Source: Mesocricetibacter intestinalis (lineage in GTDB: Bacteria > Pseudomonadota > Gammaproteobacteria > Enterobacterales > Pasteurellaceae). Taken from it: DNA of 64,000 bases. Under the pieces are notes generated by a model. The model saw only the letters and a program-made list of their open reading frames with translations, ran no database searches and was not told where the DNA came from. Shown piece after piece: positions 17,145 through 27,999 of the stretch. The position numbers and the translations under genes are program-made. How positions within the stretch are numbered: position 1 is the stretch's first letter; each line of letters begins with the position of its first letter. Where the stretch lies: positions 246,853 through 310,852 of the forward strand of contig NZ_SNYQ01000003.1 in NCBI RefSeq assembly GCF_004363295.1. Reading direction: 5' to 3'.

Positions 17145-18167
17145 ATGTCTAAATTTTTTCTGCCGATTTTACTTATTGCAGGCTTTATCATCTGGAAAAT
17201 ACTGGACTTTATGCAGCTGCCGAATACCTTTTCGATTCTGCTGATTATTCTGACCCTGCTGTCCGGTATTTTATGGTGCTACCATCGTTTTTCCGTTCTG
17301 CCGAAACGGGCAAGACAGGTAGCCCGTGCGGAACAGCGCAGCGGTAAAAGCCTGAGTGAAGAAGAAAAACAACAAATCGAACCAATTTCTGAAGGGGCGG
17401 AATTTTTATCTTCACTGTTCCCGGTACTGACCTTGGTCTTAATCCTACGTTCTTTCGTATTGGAACCCTTCCAGATTCCTTCCGGCTCCATGGAGCCGAC
17501 CCTACGCATCGGCGATTTTCTGGTGGTGGAAAAATATGCTTACGGTTTGAAGGATCCCGTTTTCCAGAATACGCTGATAAAAACCGGCGAGCCGAAGCGT
17601 GGTGATGTAATCGTCTTTAAAGCGCCGACTCAGCCTAATATCGATTATATTAAACGTATCGTTGCGATTGGCGGCGATCGAATCCGCTATAACGAACTGG
17701 AACGTAAAATCACCATCATCTATGGCAAAGAAGGCAAAGCCTGTACTGAAGATTGCCATATCCGCGAATTTACCTACAGCACACCTAAACCCGATCCGGA
17801 TTATCGTTTTGTGATCGGTAGAAATGCCGACGGCAGCCTAATATACGGCCCGAATCCGTTGTTGCTAACGGAAAAGGGGGATGTGGAGCACGATATTCAT
17901 CTTTACCCCGAAGCTATTTCGGAAGGCTTCCGCTATCAGGCATATGATAAACAGGAAAATTATGTTACCGAATGGCTGGTGCCGGAACATGAGTATTTCG
18001 TCATGGGGGATAACCGTAACAACAGCGAAGACAGCCGTTTCTGGGGATTTGTACCGGAAAAAAATATCGTGGGGAAAGCCAGCCTCATTTGGCTGAGTTT
18101 AGATAAGCAACAGGGAGAATGGCCAACGGGTATCCGTACCGAACGTTTCTTCCGCAAGATTCAGTAA
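17145..18167 (+). CDS. lepB: Signal peptidase I
   Basis: Inner-membrane protease of 340 residues that releases signal peptides from exported proteins. Two N-terminal hydrophobic segments (about 4-20 and 27-46) are followed by a third near 92-103 just ahead of the active site. The catalytic serine is S115 in IPSGSMEPT and the general base lysine is K170 in YIKRIVAIGGD. The later box GDNRNNSEDSRFWG is present. AAGGAA precedes the ATG. Its stop lies 3 nt before rnc. Confidence 0.96.
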   Translation: MSKFFLPILLIAGFIIWKILDFMQLPNTFSILLIILTLLSGILWCYHRFSVLPKRARQVARAEQRSGKSLSEEEKQQIEPISEGAEFLSSLFPVLTLVLILRSFVLEPFQIPSGSMEPTLRIGDFLVVEKYAYGLKDPVFQNTLIKTGEPKRGDVIVFKAPTQPNIDYIKRIVAIGGDRIRYNELERKITIIYGKEGKACTEDCHIREFTYSTPKPDPDYRFVIGRNADGSLIYGPNPLLLTEKGDVEHDIHLYPEAISEGFRYQAYDKQENYVTEWLVPEHEYFVMGDNRNNSEDSRFWGFVPEKNIVGKASLIWLSLDKQQGEWPTGIRTERFFRKIQ

Positions 18168-18170
18168 ATT

Positions 18171-18845
18171 ATGCAAAATTTAGCAAGACTACAGACGAAA
18201 ATCGGTTATCAATTTAATGATCTCGGTTTATTAAAGCAAGCCTTGACACATCGCAGTGCCGGGGCCAAACATAATGAACGTCTGGAATTTCTCGGTGATG
18301 CGGTATTAAATCTGACTATTGCCGAAGCGCTGTATCATCAATTCCCGCAATGTAACGAAGGCGAACTAAGCCGTATGCGCGCCACTTTGGTACGCGAGCA
18401 AACCCTCGCCGTGCTGGCGCGCAAGTTCGAATTGGGTGATTATATGTCCCTGGGACAGGGGGAACTGAAAAGCGGCGGATTCCGGCGCGCTTCAATTCTG
18501 GCCGATTGCGTGGAAGCCATTATCGGTGCTATTTCTTTAGATCGTGATCTGATGCAGGCCAATCAGGTGGTACGGCTATGGTATGTTAGCTTGCTGCAGG
18601 AAATTAAACCGGGCGAGAATCAAAAGGATCCGAAAACCCGTTTGCAGGAATATTTACAGGGGCAGCGTCTGGCTTTGCCGAACTATGAGGTAATCAATAT
18701 ACAAGGTGAAGCCCATTGCCAGATTTTTACCGTTGAATGCCATATCGCCAATATCAACCAAACATTTACCGGTAGCGGAAGCAGCCGCCGTAAAGCGGAA
18801 CAGGCCGTTGCCGAACAAATTCTAAAACAACTGGATATAAAATGA
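18171..18845 (+). CDS. rnc: Ribonuclease III
   Basis: Double-strand-specific endoribonuclease of 224 residues for rRNA and mRNA processing. The catalytic signature [12 protein letters not shown] is at 35-46. A C-terminal dsRNA-binding domain runs from about 155 ([13 protein letters not shown]) to [18 protein letters not shown]. It overlaps era by 4 nt (ATGA), the usual coupled arrangement. Confidence 0.97.
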   Translation: MQNLARLQTKIGYQFNDLGLLKQALTHRSAGAKHNERLEFLGDAVLNLTIAEALYHQFPQCNEGELSRMRATLVREQTLAVLARKFELGDYMSLGQGELKSGGFRRASILADCVEAIIGAISLDRDLMQANQVVRLWYVSLLQEIKPGENQKDPKTRLQEYLQGQRLALPNYEVINIQGEAHCQIFTVECHIANINQTFTGSGSSRRKAEQAVAEQILKQLDIK

Positions 18846-19777
18846 CAGAATATCGCGCTGAACAGCAAAATCCTCAATCAACTCAGACCTACTGCGGTTT
18901 TATCGCTATCGTCGGGCGTCCCAACGTCGGTAAATCCACCTTATTGAATAAGATTTTAGGGCAGAAAATCTCGATTACCTCGCGTAAAGCGCAAACTACC
19001 CGCCACCGCATTATAGGTATTCATACCGAAGGCCCTTATCAAGCGATTTATGTTGATACGCCGGGGTTGCATATTGAAGAGAAACGCGCCATTAACCGTC
19101 TGATGAATCGAGCCGCCAGCAGCGCTATCGGTGATGTGGATTTAATTATTTTCGTCGTTGAGGGTACCCACTGGAATGCGGACGACGAAATGGTGCTGAA
19201 TAAACTGCGCGAAGCTAAAGCCCCTGTGGTACTAGCCATTAATAAAATAGACAATATTAAGAATAAAGACGAGTTGTTGCCGTTTATCACCGAGCTGAGT
19301 CAGAAGTTCGAATTCAAAGAAATCATCCCGATTTCCGCCCAGCGCGGTAATAATGTCAATAATCTGCAAGCAATCGTACGTCAATCCCTACGAGCGGATA
19401 TTCATCATTTCCCGGAGGATTACGTAACCGATCGCTCACAGCGCTTTATGGCCTCGGAAATTATCCGCGAAAAGCTAATGCGTTTTATGGGAGAAGAACT
19501 GCCCTATTCCGTTACGGTGGAAATTGAGCATTTCAAAGTTAATGAACGCGGTACCTATGAAATCAACGGACTGATTCTGGTGGAGCGCGACGGGCAGAAA
19601 AAAATGGTTATCGGCCACCAAGGACAAAAAATAAAAACCATTGGCAGCGAGGCCCGTGCCGATATGGAACGCCTGTTTGATAACAAAGTCCATCTCGAAT
19701 TATGGGTGAAGGTTAAATCGGGCTGGGCCGATGACGAACGCGCTTTACGCAGCCTGGGTTATATGGAAGATTACTAA
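18842..19777 (+). CDS. era: GTPase Era
   Basis: Essential GTPase of 311 residues that binds 16S rRNA and helps 30S maturation. Walker [10 protein letters not shown] is at 25-33, DTPG near 75 and NKID near 140. A C-terminal KH domain contains [17 protein letters not shown]. It is last in the lepA operon; recO, which often follows, is absent here and a terminator stands instead. Confidence 0.97.
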   Translation: MTEYRAEQQNPQSTQTYCGFIAIVGRPNVGKSTLLNKILGQKISITSRKAQTTRHRIIGIHTEGPYQAIYVDTPGLHIEEKRAINRLMNRAASSAIGDVDLIIFVVEGTHWNADDEMVLNKLREAKAPVVLAINKIDNIKNKDELLPFITELSQKFEFKEIIPISAQRGNNVNNLQAIVRQSLRADIHHFPEDYVTDRSQRFMASEIIREKLMRFMGEELPYSVTVEIEHFKVNERGTYEINGLILVERDGQKKMVIGHQGQKIKTIGSEARADMERLFDNKVHLELWVKVKSGWADDERALRSLGYMEDY

Positions 19778-19798
19778 TGCTTCCCGCCTAATGATCAC

Positions 19799-19828
19799 AA
19801 AGGGCCGAATAAATTCGGCCCTTTTCAT
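19799..19828. terminator. Bidirectional terminator between era and pepP
   Basis: AAAGGGCCGAAT (19799-19810) pairs with ATTCGGCCCTTT (19813-19824), followed by TTCATTTTTC. The flanking genes converge. Confidence 0.85.
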
Positions 19829-19841
19829 TTTTCTTCTTTAC

Positions 19842-21167
19842 TTAGATTTTTCCGCTCATTACCGCTTCAATATCTGATATTTCTTTCGGTACCGCCGAAG
19901 TCAGTACTTTATTACCGTATTCGGTGATTAAAATATTATCTTCGATTCTGATACCGATTCCCTTGTATTGCTCGGGAACCTCCGCTTGAGGGGCAATATA
20001 TAGACTGGGTTCCACCGTTAGCACCATACCGACTTCCAGCGGGCGATTCCGCTTATTCCGGCTATTAGCTTCCCCCTGTTTACTGTAGCTCCCCACATCA
20101 TGCACGTCCAAACCGAGCCAATGACCGAGTCCGTGCATATAGAACTGACGATGGGCCTCCCGTGCGATCAGTTCCTGCGGATCCCCTTGCAAAATTCCGA
20201 GCTTCACCAGCCCTTCCACTTTGATCCGAATCACCTCATCATTGGCTTGCTGGATGCTATTTCCCGCCACCAGCAGTTCAATGGCCCGTTTCTGCGCCTT
20301 TAACACAATTTCATAGATCTCCCGTTGCGGCTGACTGAATTTTCCGTTAACCGGAAAAGTACGGCTGATATCGCCGGCATACATTGCAAACTCGCAGCCG
20401 GCATCAATAAGCAGTAGATCGCCGTCCTTTAAGCTCCGATCATTCTCGGTATAGTGCAGAATGCAGGCATTGTCGCCGCTCGCAACGATACTATTGTAAG
20501 CGGCATATCGGGCGCCAAAGCGATTGAACTCATGCACAAGCTCACTTTCGATTTCATATTCCGGCCGATTCGGACGAGTCTCCCGCATCGCGCGCAGATG
20601 CCCCAGGGCGCTAATCTGTCCTGCCTGCTGCATTAATGCGATTTCATTCTGCGACTTGAATAAACGCATTTCATCAACAATCAGGCGCCAGTCAAAAACT
20701 CGGATAAAATCAACCGCACTTTTTTCCAACAGCGCATCTCCCCAGGGGTGCAGTTGCGGCGCATGATAAAGGCAATCCGTAGCTTTACTTAAGCGGGCAA
20801 AAACCGCCTCAAACTCATCAATGGCATAGGCCTGATCCAACGCCAGTTTTTCCGCCGCCTTCTCTACCCCCAAACGTCGGCCGTGCCAGGTCTCCAATAA
20901 AGGATCCGAAGGACGTAAAAAAAGGATATCCTGCCGTTGCCCCTGTTTTTTCCGTATCAGCAACACGGCATTAGGTTCGTTAAAGCCGGTCAGATACCAA
21001 AAATAGCTGTCCTGACGAAAAGGGAAACTGCAATCGTTATTACGCCGTTTTTCCACTTCGGAAAATACCAGCAGCACGGAATTATCCTGCATTTGTTCCG
21101 CCAGCTTGGCCCGCCGTTCGCTGAACTCATGTTGCGGCATAACCGCCATATAAGCTAAATCCGTCAT
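19842..21167 (-). CDS. pepP: Xaa-Pro aminopeptidase
   Basis: Cytosolic metallopeptidase of 441 residues that removes N-terminal residues before proline. The pita-bread fold ligands appear in order: LLIDAGCEFAMYAGDISRTF (two aspartates), HGLGHWLGLDVHD (histidine), then EPSLYI and IRIEDNIL (glutamates). The N-terminal domain of about 170 residues is the AMP_N type. It follows ygfB by 15 nt, the same pair as in E. coli and H. influenzae. Confidence 0.95.
   Translation of the reverse strand: MTDLAYMAVMPQHEFSERRAKLAEQMQDNSVLLVFSEVEKRRNNDCSFPFRQDSYFWYLTGFNEPNAVLLIRKKQGQRQDILFLRPSDPLLETWHGRRLGVEKAAEKLALDQAYAIDEFEAVFARLSKATDCLYHAPQLHPWGDALLEKSAVDFIRVFDWRLIVDEMRLFKSQNEIALMQQAGQISALGHLRAMRETRPNRPEYEIESELVHEFNRFGARYAAYNSIVASGDNACILHYTENDRSLKDGDLLLIDAGCEFAMYAGDISRTFPVNGKFSQPQREIYEIVLKAQKRAIELLVAGNSIQQANDEVIRIKVEGLVKLGILQGDPQELIAREAHRQFYMHGLGHWLGLDVHDVGSYSKQGEANSRNKRNRPLEVGMVLTVEPSLYIAPQAEVPEQYKGIGIRIEDNILITEYGNKVLTSAVPKEISDIEAVMSGKI
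20713..20721 (-). repeat. DNA uptake signal
   Basis: Perfect reverse core inside pepP. Confidence 0.85.
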
Positions 21168-21182
21168 ATTTTTTCCTTTGTT

Positions 21183-21728
21183 TTAATGCAGCACAGGTTT
21201 AGAGGCGCTTTTTAGCGGACGGAAATGAGTATAGAACAAGGCGGCAATGGTACGCACATATTCAATAATTTCTTCCAGAGCCTGCATCAGTTCCTCCGGG
21301 TCATCCTCTTCACTGTAACCCAAACGGCAAATCTCGTGCAGATCCTCAATGGCTTCGCCGATTTCCCCTTTTTCCAGTTCTAGCTTCGGCTGAGCCAGGC
21401 CCAACCCCAATAAAAAGTGATTCGCCCAGGCGGATAATCCGTCGGCCCGCACAAAAACATCTTCCTCCTCCGGCAACCAGAGTTCGAAAGCAAAGGAATC
21501 CATATCCGCCAACTGCTCCTTGATTTGGCGATAAAGGGCTTCCGTCCGAGTCAATAAGGCCGTCGGATAGGCATGATTATCATTAGTAAACTGATATACC
21601 AGGCTCAACCAGCTTTGGTCCTCAATACCGCCGCATACCAAACCGCTGATAAAACCGTGCAGCTCCGCTGCGGACAGGCTAATCCCCGCCCCCTGCAACT
21701 GCTGGTTGAAAGTTAAATAAGAAGTCAT
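21183..21728 (-). CDS. UPF0149 family protein YgfB
   Basis: Cytosolic protein of 181 residues of the YgfB/YecA-like UPF0149 family. Typical segments are [16 protein letters not shown] near 18-33, [21 protein letters not shown] near 92, and a C-terminal helix ending [14 protein letters not shown]. The biochemical role in this family is not firmly set. It sits upstream of pepP on the same strand and is divergent from zapA, as in E. coli. Confidence 0.9.
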   Translation of the reverse strand: MTSYLTFNQQLQGAGISLSAAELHGFISGLVCGGIEDQSWLSLVYQFTNDNHAYPTALLTRTEALYRQIKEQLADMDSFAFELWLPEEEDVFVRADGLSAWANHFLLGLGLAQPKLELEKGEIGEAIEDLHEICRLGYSEEDDPEELMQALEEIIEYVRTIAALFYTHFRPLKSASKPVLH

Positions 21729-21856
21729 TGTTATTACCGCTGTTTTCTATCGTTTAAGATAGCGTCATTCTACCATTCTTTTCGCTATTCTCTATGACGA
21801 AAAATTTTCTCTATGGCATAATAGGGCGAAATTTTTGCAAACAGGTGGAAATGCAT

Positions 21857-22183
21857 ATGTCATCGAAAACTATTGAGTTGAACTTCTTAGGTCAGCTTTT
21901 CCGTTTAAATTGCCCGGAAGAACAGCATGAGGCGCTACGGGAAGCGGCAAAGATTTTAGATCAGCGGGTAAGTGAAATGAAAGAACGCACCGGTATTCTG
22001 CAGGTAGAGCGAGTACTGGCTATCGTCGCCCTGAACTTTAGTTTTGAACTGATGAAAGAACAGCAAAAAACCCAGTTTACCGAAGGCGTATTACAATCGC
22101 AGATTCAGCAGTTGACGCATTCTTTAGAAAGCATTTCTCTGTCCGGTACAATCTCTCAGCAAACGACCTACGAAATTCAATAA
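21857..22183 (+). CDS. zapA: Cell division protein ZapA
   Basis: FtsZ-ring stabilising protein of 108 residues. An N-terminal globular part (IELNFLGQLFRLNCPEEQHEALREAA) is followed by a long helix for tetramer formation. I favour ATG 21857 (MSSKTIELNF) by comparison with E. coli ZapA, with AGGTGG about 9 nt upstream. ATG 21851 two codons earlier is also possible. A -10-like CATAAT is at 21817-21822. The 6S RNA gene and ygfA follow, the conserved gammaproteobacterial order. Confidence 0.92.
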   Translation: MSSKTIELNFLGQLFRLNCPEEQHEALREAAKILDQRVSEMKERTGILQVERVLAIVALNFSFELMKEQQKTQFTEGVLQSQIQQLTHSLESISLSGTISQQTTYEIQ

Positions 22184-22257
22184 ATCCAGGCCGAAAGCTG
22201 AATTTTATACCAATTAACACTAGTCAACACCGATAAATTCGGTTAGTATAAATCAAA

Positions 22258-22441
22258 ATTTCCTGAGATGTTCGCTAGCGGATTACGTCCCTGAGCCGAT
22301 ACTAAAAATAGATTGAATTGGTTCTGTATTGTTGGTGAGCAAGCTTAGCCAGACTAAGAAGCCTAAAAACGATAATAACTGATTCCCTTGGACTTTCGGG
22401 TTCAAGGACCGAACATCCGCAACGGCATCTCGGGTTCCTTT
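22258..22441 (+). ncRNA. ssrS: 6S RNA
   Basis: About 184 nt that mimics an open promoter and sequesters the sigma-70 RNA polymerase holoenzyme in stationary phase. The conserved 5' strand CTGAGATGTTCGCTAGCGG and GTCCCTGAGCCGATA are present, as are GGTTGGTGAGC-like TTGTTGGTGAGCAAGCTTAG, GAAGCCTAAAA and GGGTTCAAGGACC. The closing 3' strand GGCATCTCGGG pairs with the 5' end. A -10-like TATAAA lies about 6 nt before the 5' end. The location between zapA and ygfA is the conserved site. Ends are approximate. Confidence 0.93.
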
Positions 22442-22454
22442 CTCTTATTTGATT

Positions 22455-23030
22455 ATGCAACAAAATCCCCTTGCCATTCAGCGTCGCAATCTGCGTCATT
22501 TGTTCCGTCAACGTCGGCGAAGTTTAACTCCCGAACAGCAACAACAGGCGGAAATACAAATCTGTGAAAAAGCTTTAGCCTTTATTAATCAGCATCAGGC
22601 GCAAAATATCGCTCTCTATCTTGCCGTAGACGGTGAAATCGGCACCGCCACACTCATAGAACGTTTATGGGCTGAAGGTAAGGAAGTCTGTCTGCCCGTG
22701 CTGCATCCCTTTAGTCTCGGTCATTTATTATTTCTGCGCTATCGTCCGGATTCCGTTCTGCAAGCGAATAAGTTTAATATTAATGAACCCAAACTGGATA
22801 TACGCGACGTAATACCCAGCCATAAACTGGATATTATTTTTACGCCGCTAGTGGCTTTCGACCAAGCCGGAAATCGGCTTGGCATGGGAGGCGGTTTCTA
22901 TGATCGCACCCTGTGCGACTGGCAATGCAAATCCTTTCTACCAATCGGACTGGCACATCAATGTCAGCAGCTGGAACGGCTTCCAGCGGAAAGTTGGGAT
23001 ATTCCGCTGGCCCATATTCTCAGTGCTTGA
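22455..23030 (+). CDS. ygfA: 5-formyltetrahydrofolate cyclo-ligase (YgfA)
   Basis: ATP-dependent enzyme of 191 residues recycling 5-formyl-THF to methenyl-THF. N-terminal RRNLRHLFRQRRRSLTPEQQ and the signature LGMGGGFYDRTL near residue 144 identify it. The ATG at 22455 begins 14 nt after the 6S RNA and has no clear ribosome binding site, suggesting translation from a 6S-ygfA read-through transcript. A TTG two codons earlier is an alternative. Confidence 0.93.
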   Translation: MQQNPLAIQRRNLRHLFRQRRRSLTPEQQQQAEIQICEKALAFINQHQAQNIALYLAVDGEIGTATLIERLWAEGKEVCLPVLHPFSLGHLLFLRYRPDSVLQANKFNINEPKLDIRDVIPSHKLDIIFTPLVAFDQAGNRLGMGGGFYDRTLCDWQCKSFLPIGLAHQCQQLERLPAESWDIPLAHILSA

Positions 23031-23129
23031 GCAAAGCTATAAATATTCCGGCTGCACACCCGCAAGGTAATTTATCCTGAGCCGGGAAGTACGGGGCATC
23101 TAATATATAGACGAAGAGATGAACAAAAG

Positions 23130-23173
23130 CGCCCGCTTATCCGCTGCTTATTTCAGCTTTCTACAAGCGGGCG
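23130..23173 (-). terminator. Possible terminator after rlmB
   Basis: CGCCCGCTT (23130-23138) pairs with AAGCGGGCG (23165-23173) around a long loop. On the minus strand it is followed by CTTTTGTTC. It lies between convergent ygfA and rlmB. Confidence 0.45.
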
Positions 23174-23249
23174 AAAATCCGAGAGAAAACCACCGCTCTT
23201 TTAACGCGGATAAGCATAGAGCAAGGGTATTCCCGCTAAAGCCTCAAAC

Positions 23250-23987
23250 TTAAAGCGAACGCTGACGTACGATTTCAAACAGGCATACGCCGGTGGCTAC
23301 CGAAACATTTAAAGAAGAAACCGCACCCGCCATAGGAATACTAATTAATTGATCGCAATGCTCGCGGGTTAAACGGCGCATTCCTTCCCCTTCCGCGCCC
23401 ATCACCAATGCCAGTGCGCCGCTCAGTTTGGTCTGATACAGGGTTTGTTCGGCTTCACCGGCGGTACCCACCACCCAGATATTATGCCGTTGCTGTAAAT
23501 CCCTTAAGGTACGGGAGAGGTTGGTAACTCTAATCAGCGGCACCGTTTCTGCCGCCCCGCAAGCCACTTTACGCGCCACAGAGGTTAAAGGCGCCGATTT
23601 ATCCTTAGGCACAATAACCGCACATACGCCGGCGGCGTCGGCACTGCGCAAACAGGCGCCAAGATTATGCGGATCCGTTATTCCGTCCAATACCAATAAC
23701 AAGGGATTTTGTTTTTCGCTCAGAATACCGTCCAGATCATGCTCGTTCAATTCTTTCGCCGGCCGTACTCTGGCGATAATTCCCTGATGGTTTTCTCCGT
23801 CGGATTTTTTATCCAGGGTCTGTCGGTTGCTCCATTGCACCGCAACGCCAAGGCGCAACAAAGCTTCGGTTAAAGGTTGCAGGCGTTTATCCTCCCGCCC
23901 CTTTAATACATAAACTTCAATAAAACGTTCCGGAGCGGTAGCTAATAAGGAATTTACCGCATGAATACCATGAATATAGTCTGACAT
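23250..23987 (-). CDS. rlmB: 23S rRNA (guanosine-2'-O-)-methyltransferase RlmB
   Basis: SPOUT methyltransferase of 245 residues that modifies Gm2251 of 23S rRNA. The N-terminal substrate-binding domain begins [19 protein letters not shown]. The trefoil-knot motifs are [28 protein letters not shown] near 93-120, then [12 protein letters not shown] and [23 protein letters not shown] near the C-terminus. It starts 3 nt after rnr ends, the conserved rnr-rlmB pair. Confidence 0.96.
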   Translation of the reverse strand: MSDYIHGIHAVNSLLATAPERFIEVYVLKGREDKRLQPLTEALLRLGVAVQWSNRQTLDKKSDGENHQGIIARVRPAKELNEHDLDGILSEKQNPLLLVLDGITDPHNLGACLRSADAAGVCAVIVPKDKSAPLTSVARKVACGAAETVPLIRVTNLSRTLRDLQQRHNIWVVGTAGEAEQTLYQTKLSGALALVMGAEGEGMRRLTREHCDQLISIPMAGAVSSLNVSVATGVCLFEIVRQRSL

Positions 23988-23990
23988 TAA

Positions 23991-26339
23991 TTATTTTCTC
24001 TTCTTATTTTTCTTCTTAGCAGAAACTTTCTCTTTTTTGACCGCACTTTTTGCTTTCTTCCCTTGCTTTTCCATGCTCCGTGCATAACGCGGTGCCCGCT
24101 TCGCCTTATCCCTGGCGGTTTTTCCTTCTCTGCGCGGCTTTCTGGCCGAGGAGATCAGGGCGAAATTCACCTGACGTTGCTCCAGGCTGACCGCTTCAAC
24201 CCTGATTCTCACCGTATCGCCGATACGATAAATAGCACCGCTGTTTTCACCGATTAAACGCTGTGCGGCGACCTCCAGACGATAATAATCATTATCCAGG
24301 GTAGAAATATGCACCAGTCCGTCAATAAACAGATCCTTTAAGCGGACAAAGAAACCGAAGCCGGTAACCGAAGAAATAATCCCTTCGAACTCGTCGCCGA
24401 TATGATCCTGCATATATTCGCACTTCAACCAGTCGGCAACTTCACGGGTGGCATCATCGGCACGGCGCTCGGTCAGGGAGCAATGTTCACCCAGTATGTC
24501 CATTTCTTCCAAACTGTAATGATAACCGCCGCCGTCGGTGGTTTTACGTTTGGAACCCTGCTCTTTAGCCAGCAAATATTTAATGCCGCGATGCAAACTG
24601 AGATCCGGATAGCGGCGAATCGGCGAGGTAAAATGCGCATATTCTTCCAGCGCCAGACCGAAATGCCCGATATTATCCGGGTGATAAACCGCCTGACTTA
24701 AGGAGCGCAGTAACATCATCTGGATTAATTCGCGGTCGGGACGTTCCTGCACCCGAGCCAGCAGCCGTGCATAATCGGCAGTCGTAGGTTTTGCTCCGCC
24801 CTCAAGGCTTAAGCCGCATTCGCTTAGGAATGCTCGGAACGCCGATAATTTTTCCTCGCCCGGTGCGGCATGAATACGATAAAGCGCCGGTTCTTGACGC
24901 CGCGCCACAAAATTTGCCGCAGCGATATTGGCCAGAATCATACATTCTTCAATCAATTTATGCGCATCATTGCGCACCACCGGCTCAATGCTTTCGATCC
25001 GTCCCATGGCATTAAATACGAATTTGCTTTCGATGGTTTCAAAATCAATGGCGCCGCGCTGCCGACGGGCGTTGACCAATGCCTGGTACATGGCGTGCAG
25101 CTCCTGCAAATGAGGTACCAACGGCTTGTAGCGCTCGCTCATTTCCTCATCGCCCTCCAAAATCCGCGCCACTTTGGTGTAGGTCAGGCGGGCATGAGAA
25201 TTCATTACCCCCTCGTAGAATCGGTAATTTTTCAGTTTACCGTTCGTATCAATTTGCATTTCGCATACCATGCAAAGACGATCCACCTGCGGATTCAGTG
25301 AACACAGGCCGTTGGAAAGCACTTCCGGCAACATAGGAACAACTCGGTTAGGAAAATAAACGGAATTGCCGCGCAAACGGGCTTCATTATCCAGAGCCGT
25401 ACGTAAACGTACATAATAGCTGACATCGGCGATAGCAACCCATAAACGCCAACCCTTTTGTTCACGCCGACAATATACCGCATCATCAAAATCCCGTGCG
25501 TCCTCGCCGTCAATCGTAACCAAGGGTAAGGGGCGTAAATCCACCCTTCCTTGTTTTGCCGCTTCCGGCACTTCCTCCGTCAGCTTTTTAATTTGCTTTT
25601 GTACCGCCGGCGGGAAGCTATGCGGAATATCATGATTGCGCAGGGCTATTTCCACTTCCATTCCTTTCGCCATATTGTCGCCGAGAACTTCGGTAATCAC
25701 CCCGATAGGTTGACTGAAAGTCGCGGTACGAGGTTTCAGCGCCACGACCACCACCTGTCCCATGCGGGCTGCGCAGCGGCCTTCCTCCGGAATTAAAATA
25801 TCCCGGCTGATACGGCGATCATCGGGCACCACATAACCTATGCCTTCCTCCAGGAAAAAACGCCCGACTATTTGTTTCTGTCGCTCCTGTAGCAAACGGA
25901 CGATACGTACTTCGCGCCGTCCTTTACGATCCAACCCCAAGGGCTGGGCCAGTACGAAATCACCGTGCATCACGCGCTTCATCTGTGCATTCGGAATAAA
26001 CAAATCCTGCTTTGCCCCTTCCACTTGCAGAAAACCGTAGCCCTCGTGGTGCCCAATCACCATTCCTTTCAGTAAATCCAGTTTTTCCGGCAGGGCGTAG
26101 CATTTACGTTTGGTAAATACCAGCTGGCCGTCATTTTCCATGGCACGTAAACGGCGGCGTAAACCTTCCCGTTGCTCTTCATCCTTAATTTGTAAGGTTT
26201 TCAGGATTTCTTCTTTTGTCATCGGCGCATTATGGCGACGAATGATATCCAGAATAAATTCCCGGCTTGCGACAGGATTGGAATATTTTTTTGCTTCGCG
26301 CTCAAAATTTGGATCCTGGGGTTTTGTTTTTTTAGCCAT
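23991..26339 (-). CDS. rnr: Ribonuclease R
   Basis: Processive 3'-5' exoribonuclease of 782 residues that degrades structured RNA and participates in tmRNA-linked quality control. It has an N-terminal helix-turn-helix and cold-shock domains, then the RNB catalytic domain ([17 protein letters not shown] near residue 272, carrying the metal-binding aspartates). An S1 domain follows near residue 625, and a lysine-rich tail ends [16 protein letters not shown] chose the ATG at 26339 ([12 protein letters not shown]); the extra upstream codons have no homologous sequence. Confidence 0.96.
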   Translation of the reverse strand: MAKKTKPQDPNFEREAKKYSNPVASREFILDIIRRHNAPMTKEEILKTLQIKDEEQREGLRRRLRAMENDGQLVFTKRKCYALPEKLDLLKGMVIGHHEGYGFLQVEGAKQDLFIPNAQMKRVMHGDFVLAQPLGLDRKGRREVRIVRLLQERQKQIVGRFFLEEGIGYVVPDDRRISRDILIPEEGRCAARMGQVVVVALKPRTATFSQPIGVITEVLGDNMAKGMEVEIALRNHDIPHSFPPAVQKQIKKLTEEVPEAAKQGRVDLRPLPLVTIDGEDARDFDDAVYCRREQKGWRLWVAIADVSYYVRLRTALDNEARLRGNSVYFPNRVVPMLPEVLSNGLCSLNPQVDRLCMVCEMQIDTNGKLKNYRFYEGVMNSHARLTYTKVARILEGDEEMSERYKPLVPHLQELHAMYQALVNARRQRGAIDFETIESKFVFNAMGRIESIEPVVRNDAHKLIEECMILANIAAANFVARRQEPALYRIHAAPGEEKLSAFRAFLSECGLSLEGGAKPTTADYARLLARVQERPDRELIQMMLLRSLSQAVYHPDNIGHFGLALEEYAHFTSPIRRYPDLSLHRGIKYLLAKEQGSKRKTTDGGGYHYSLEEMDILGEHCSLTERRADDATREVADWLKCEYMQDHIGDEFEGIISSVTGFGFFVRLKDLFIDGLVHISTLDNDYYRLEVAAQRLIGENSGAIYRIGDTVRIRVEAVSLEQRQVNFALISSARKPRREGKTARDKAKRAPRYARSMEKQGKKAKSAVKKEKVSAKKKNKKRK
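24040..24048 (-). repeat. DNA uptake signal
   Basis: Perfect reverse core in the codons for the lysine-rich tail of RNase R. Confidence 0.85.
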
Positions 26340-26463
26340 GTTATACCTGCCTGAGTGAGGGATAAATCGGGGTGAGTTTGACACTATACGGGGGATAAAT
26401 CAAGCCGGAGGGAATTAAATATCTGCGCAAGTACGCTCGGAAAAGAGGGAGTTTTTTAGAATT

Positions 26464-26488
26464 AAAACAGGGGACGCAGGTCCCCTAT
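26464..26488 (-). terminator. Terminator of the rpsF-rplI operon
   Basis: AGGGGAC (26469-26475) pairs with GTCCCCT (26480-26486). On the minus strand the stem is followed by GTTTTAATT. Confidence 0.78.
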
Positions 26489-26503
26489 AATAAAAATGAA
26501 TGT

Positions 26504-26953
26504 TTATTCTGCAACAACAACGATGTTTAATGTTGCAAACACTTCACCGTGGAATTGGAATTTAACTTCGTGATCGCCGGTAGTGCGGAGCGGACCGTTC
26601 GGTAAACGAACTTCGCTTTTCGCAACTTCAACGCCGGCCGCAGTAACTGCGTCCGCAACATCACGCGTAGTAATGGAACCGAATAAACGGCCTTCATCAC
26701 CGGCTTTAGAAACGATTGTTACCGCTTCTAAGGCTTCTAATTTTTCTGCGCGATCTAATGCCGCAGCCAATGCTTTGGCCGCTTTTTCTTCCAATTCGGC
26801 ACGACGGGCTTCAAAGTGCTCAATGTTAGCTTTGGTCGCCATAACCGCTTTACCCTGCGGGATTAAGAAGTTACGCGCATAACCTGATTTAACACTGACC
26901 TGATCACCCACGTTACCTAAGTGAACGATTTTATCTAAAAGAATTACTTGCAT
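26504..26953 (-). CDS. rplI: 50S ribosomal protein L9
   Basis: Binds 23S rRNA with its N-domain; 149 residues, the same as E. coli. The N-terminal signature [24 protein letters not shown] is at about 13-36. The central helix and C-domain ([10 protein letters not shown]) are complete. It is last of the rpsF-priB-rpsR-rplI operon, 18 nt after rpsR. Confidence 0.98.
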   Translation of the reverse strand: MQVILLDKIVHLGNVGDQVSVKSGYARNFLIPQGKAVMATKANIEHFEARRAELEEKAAKALAAALDRAEKLEALEAVTIVSKAGDEGRLFGSITTRDVADAVTAAGVEVAKSEVRLPNGPLRTTGDHEVKFQFHGEVFATLNIVVVAE

Positions 26954-26971
26954 TACCGTATCCTCTCTTAA

Positions 26972-27211
<240 letters not shown>

Positions 27212-27538
27212 CTAATCTATAAATTCGATTTGCTCGGCATGTAATACTAACTGGCTGAACCCTTTTGCGCTTTTATGCGCATGAACGAATCCCACTACCA
27301 ACAGCTTGCTGCCGACCGTAATGCTTTGAGTTTTCTGGATCAATTGATTGCCGCTGATCTGTACCGCCATTTTGCAACTTGCAGAACGTTTAAAGCCTGC
27401 TTCGGTCTGCTCGGAATGATGTTCGAGCCAAATGCTGCAATGTTCGATACCGTTCGGGCTTTTTCTTCGTTTAGGCGTATCGGATACGACTCCGATTAAG
27501 GATAAACGATTATCAATCTTCGAATTACTCTTCAGCAT
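27212..27538 (-). CDS. priB: Primosomal replication protein N (PriB)
   Basis: Single-strand DNA-binding OB-fold protein of 108 residues used in replication restart with PriA and DnaT. Segments [21 protein letters not shown] and [25 protein letters not shown] fit the family. The start [12 protein letters not shown] at 27538 overlaps the rpsF 3' end by 14 nt; its ribosome site is inside rpsF codons. An upstream in-frame start would overlap further. It is the usual gene between rpsF and rpsR. Confidence 0.93.
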   Translation of the reverse strand: MLKSNSKIDNRLSLIGVVSDTPKRRKSPNGIEHCSIWLEHHSEQTEAGFKRSASCKMAVQISGNQLIQKTQSITVGSKLLVVGFVHAHKSAKGFSQLVLHAEQIEFID

Positions 27539-27902
27539 CCTCAAAATCGTTGTTTTCAACTTCAGTTAAAGCTTTACGATCGTCTTTCGCTTTAACCATT
27601 GGGGACGCTTCTGTTACGGCGTGCTTAGTACGAATAATTACGTTACGAAGAACTGCGTCGTTGTAACGGAACGTTGTCTCTAGCTCGTCGATGACTTCTT
27701 GAGGCGCTTCTACATTCATAAGCACATAATGTGCTTTATGTAATTTATTGATTGGGTAGGCTAACTGACGACGTCCCCAATCTTCTAGGCGATGAATCTG
27801 ACCGCCGGCTTCTTTAACAGAACCGGTATAGCGTTCAATCATGCCCGGTACTTGTTCGCTTTGGTCCGGATGAACCATAAACACGATTTCGTAGTGACGC
27901 AT
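27525..27902 (-). CDS. rpsF: 30S ribosomal protein S6
   Basis: Protein of 125 residues beginning [19 protein letters not shown], with [31 protein letters not shown]. The acidic C-terminal tail ([11 protein letters not shown]) is the part of S6 that RimK extends with glutamates in E. coli. It is first gene of the operon, about 90 nt downstream of a near-consensus promoter. AAGGAG precedes the ATG. Confidence 0.98.
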   Translation of the reverse strand: MRHYEIVFMVHPDQSEQVPGMIERYTGSVKEAGGQIHRLEDWGRRQLAYPINKLHKAHYVLMNVEAPQEVIDELETTFRYNDAVLRNVIIRTKHAVTEASPMVKAKDDRKALTEVENNDFEDAEE

Positions 27903-27999
27903 TACTGCTCCTTACGGGTTAATCAGCCTCCGCGCGATAGACCGACCACCTGTCTGCGGAAGCAAGGAACGAAAATTAGAATGTGGCCGTAGGGTGCGG

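Noticed and set aside
24870..25301. Plus-strand frame of 143 codons opposite rnr
   Set aside because: Antisense shadow of a strongly conserved gene.
27903..27999. S6:S18-binding RNA leader before rpsF
   Set aside because: Such a leader is expected in some bacteria, but I could not draw a convincing conserved structure here.
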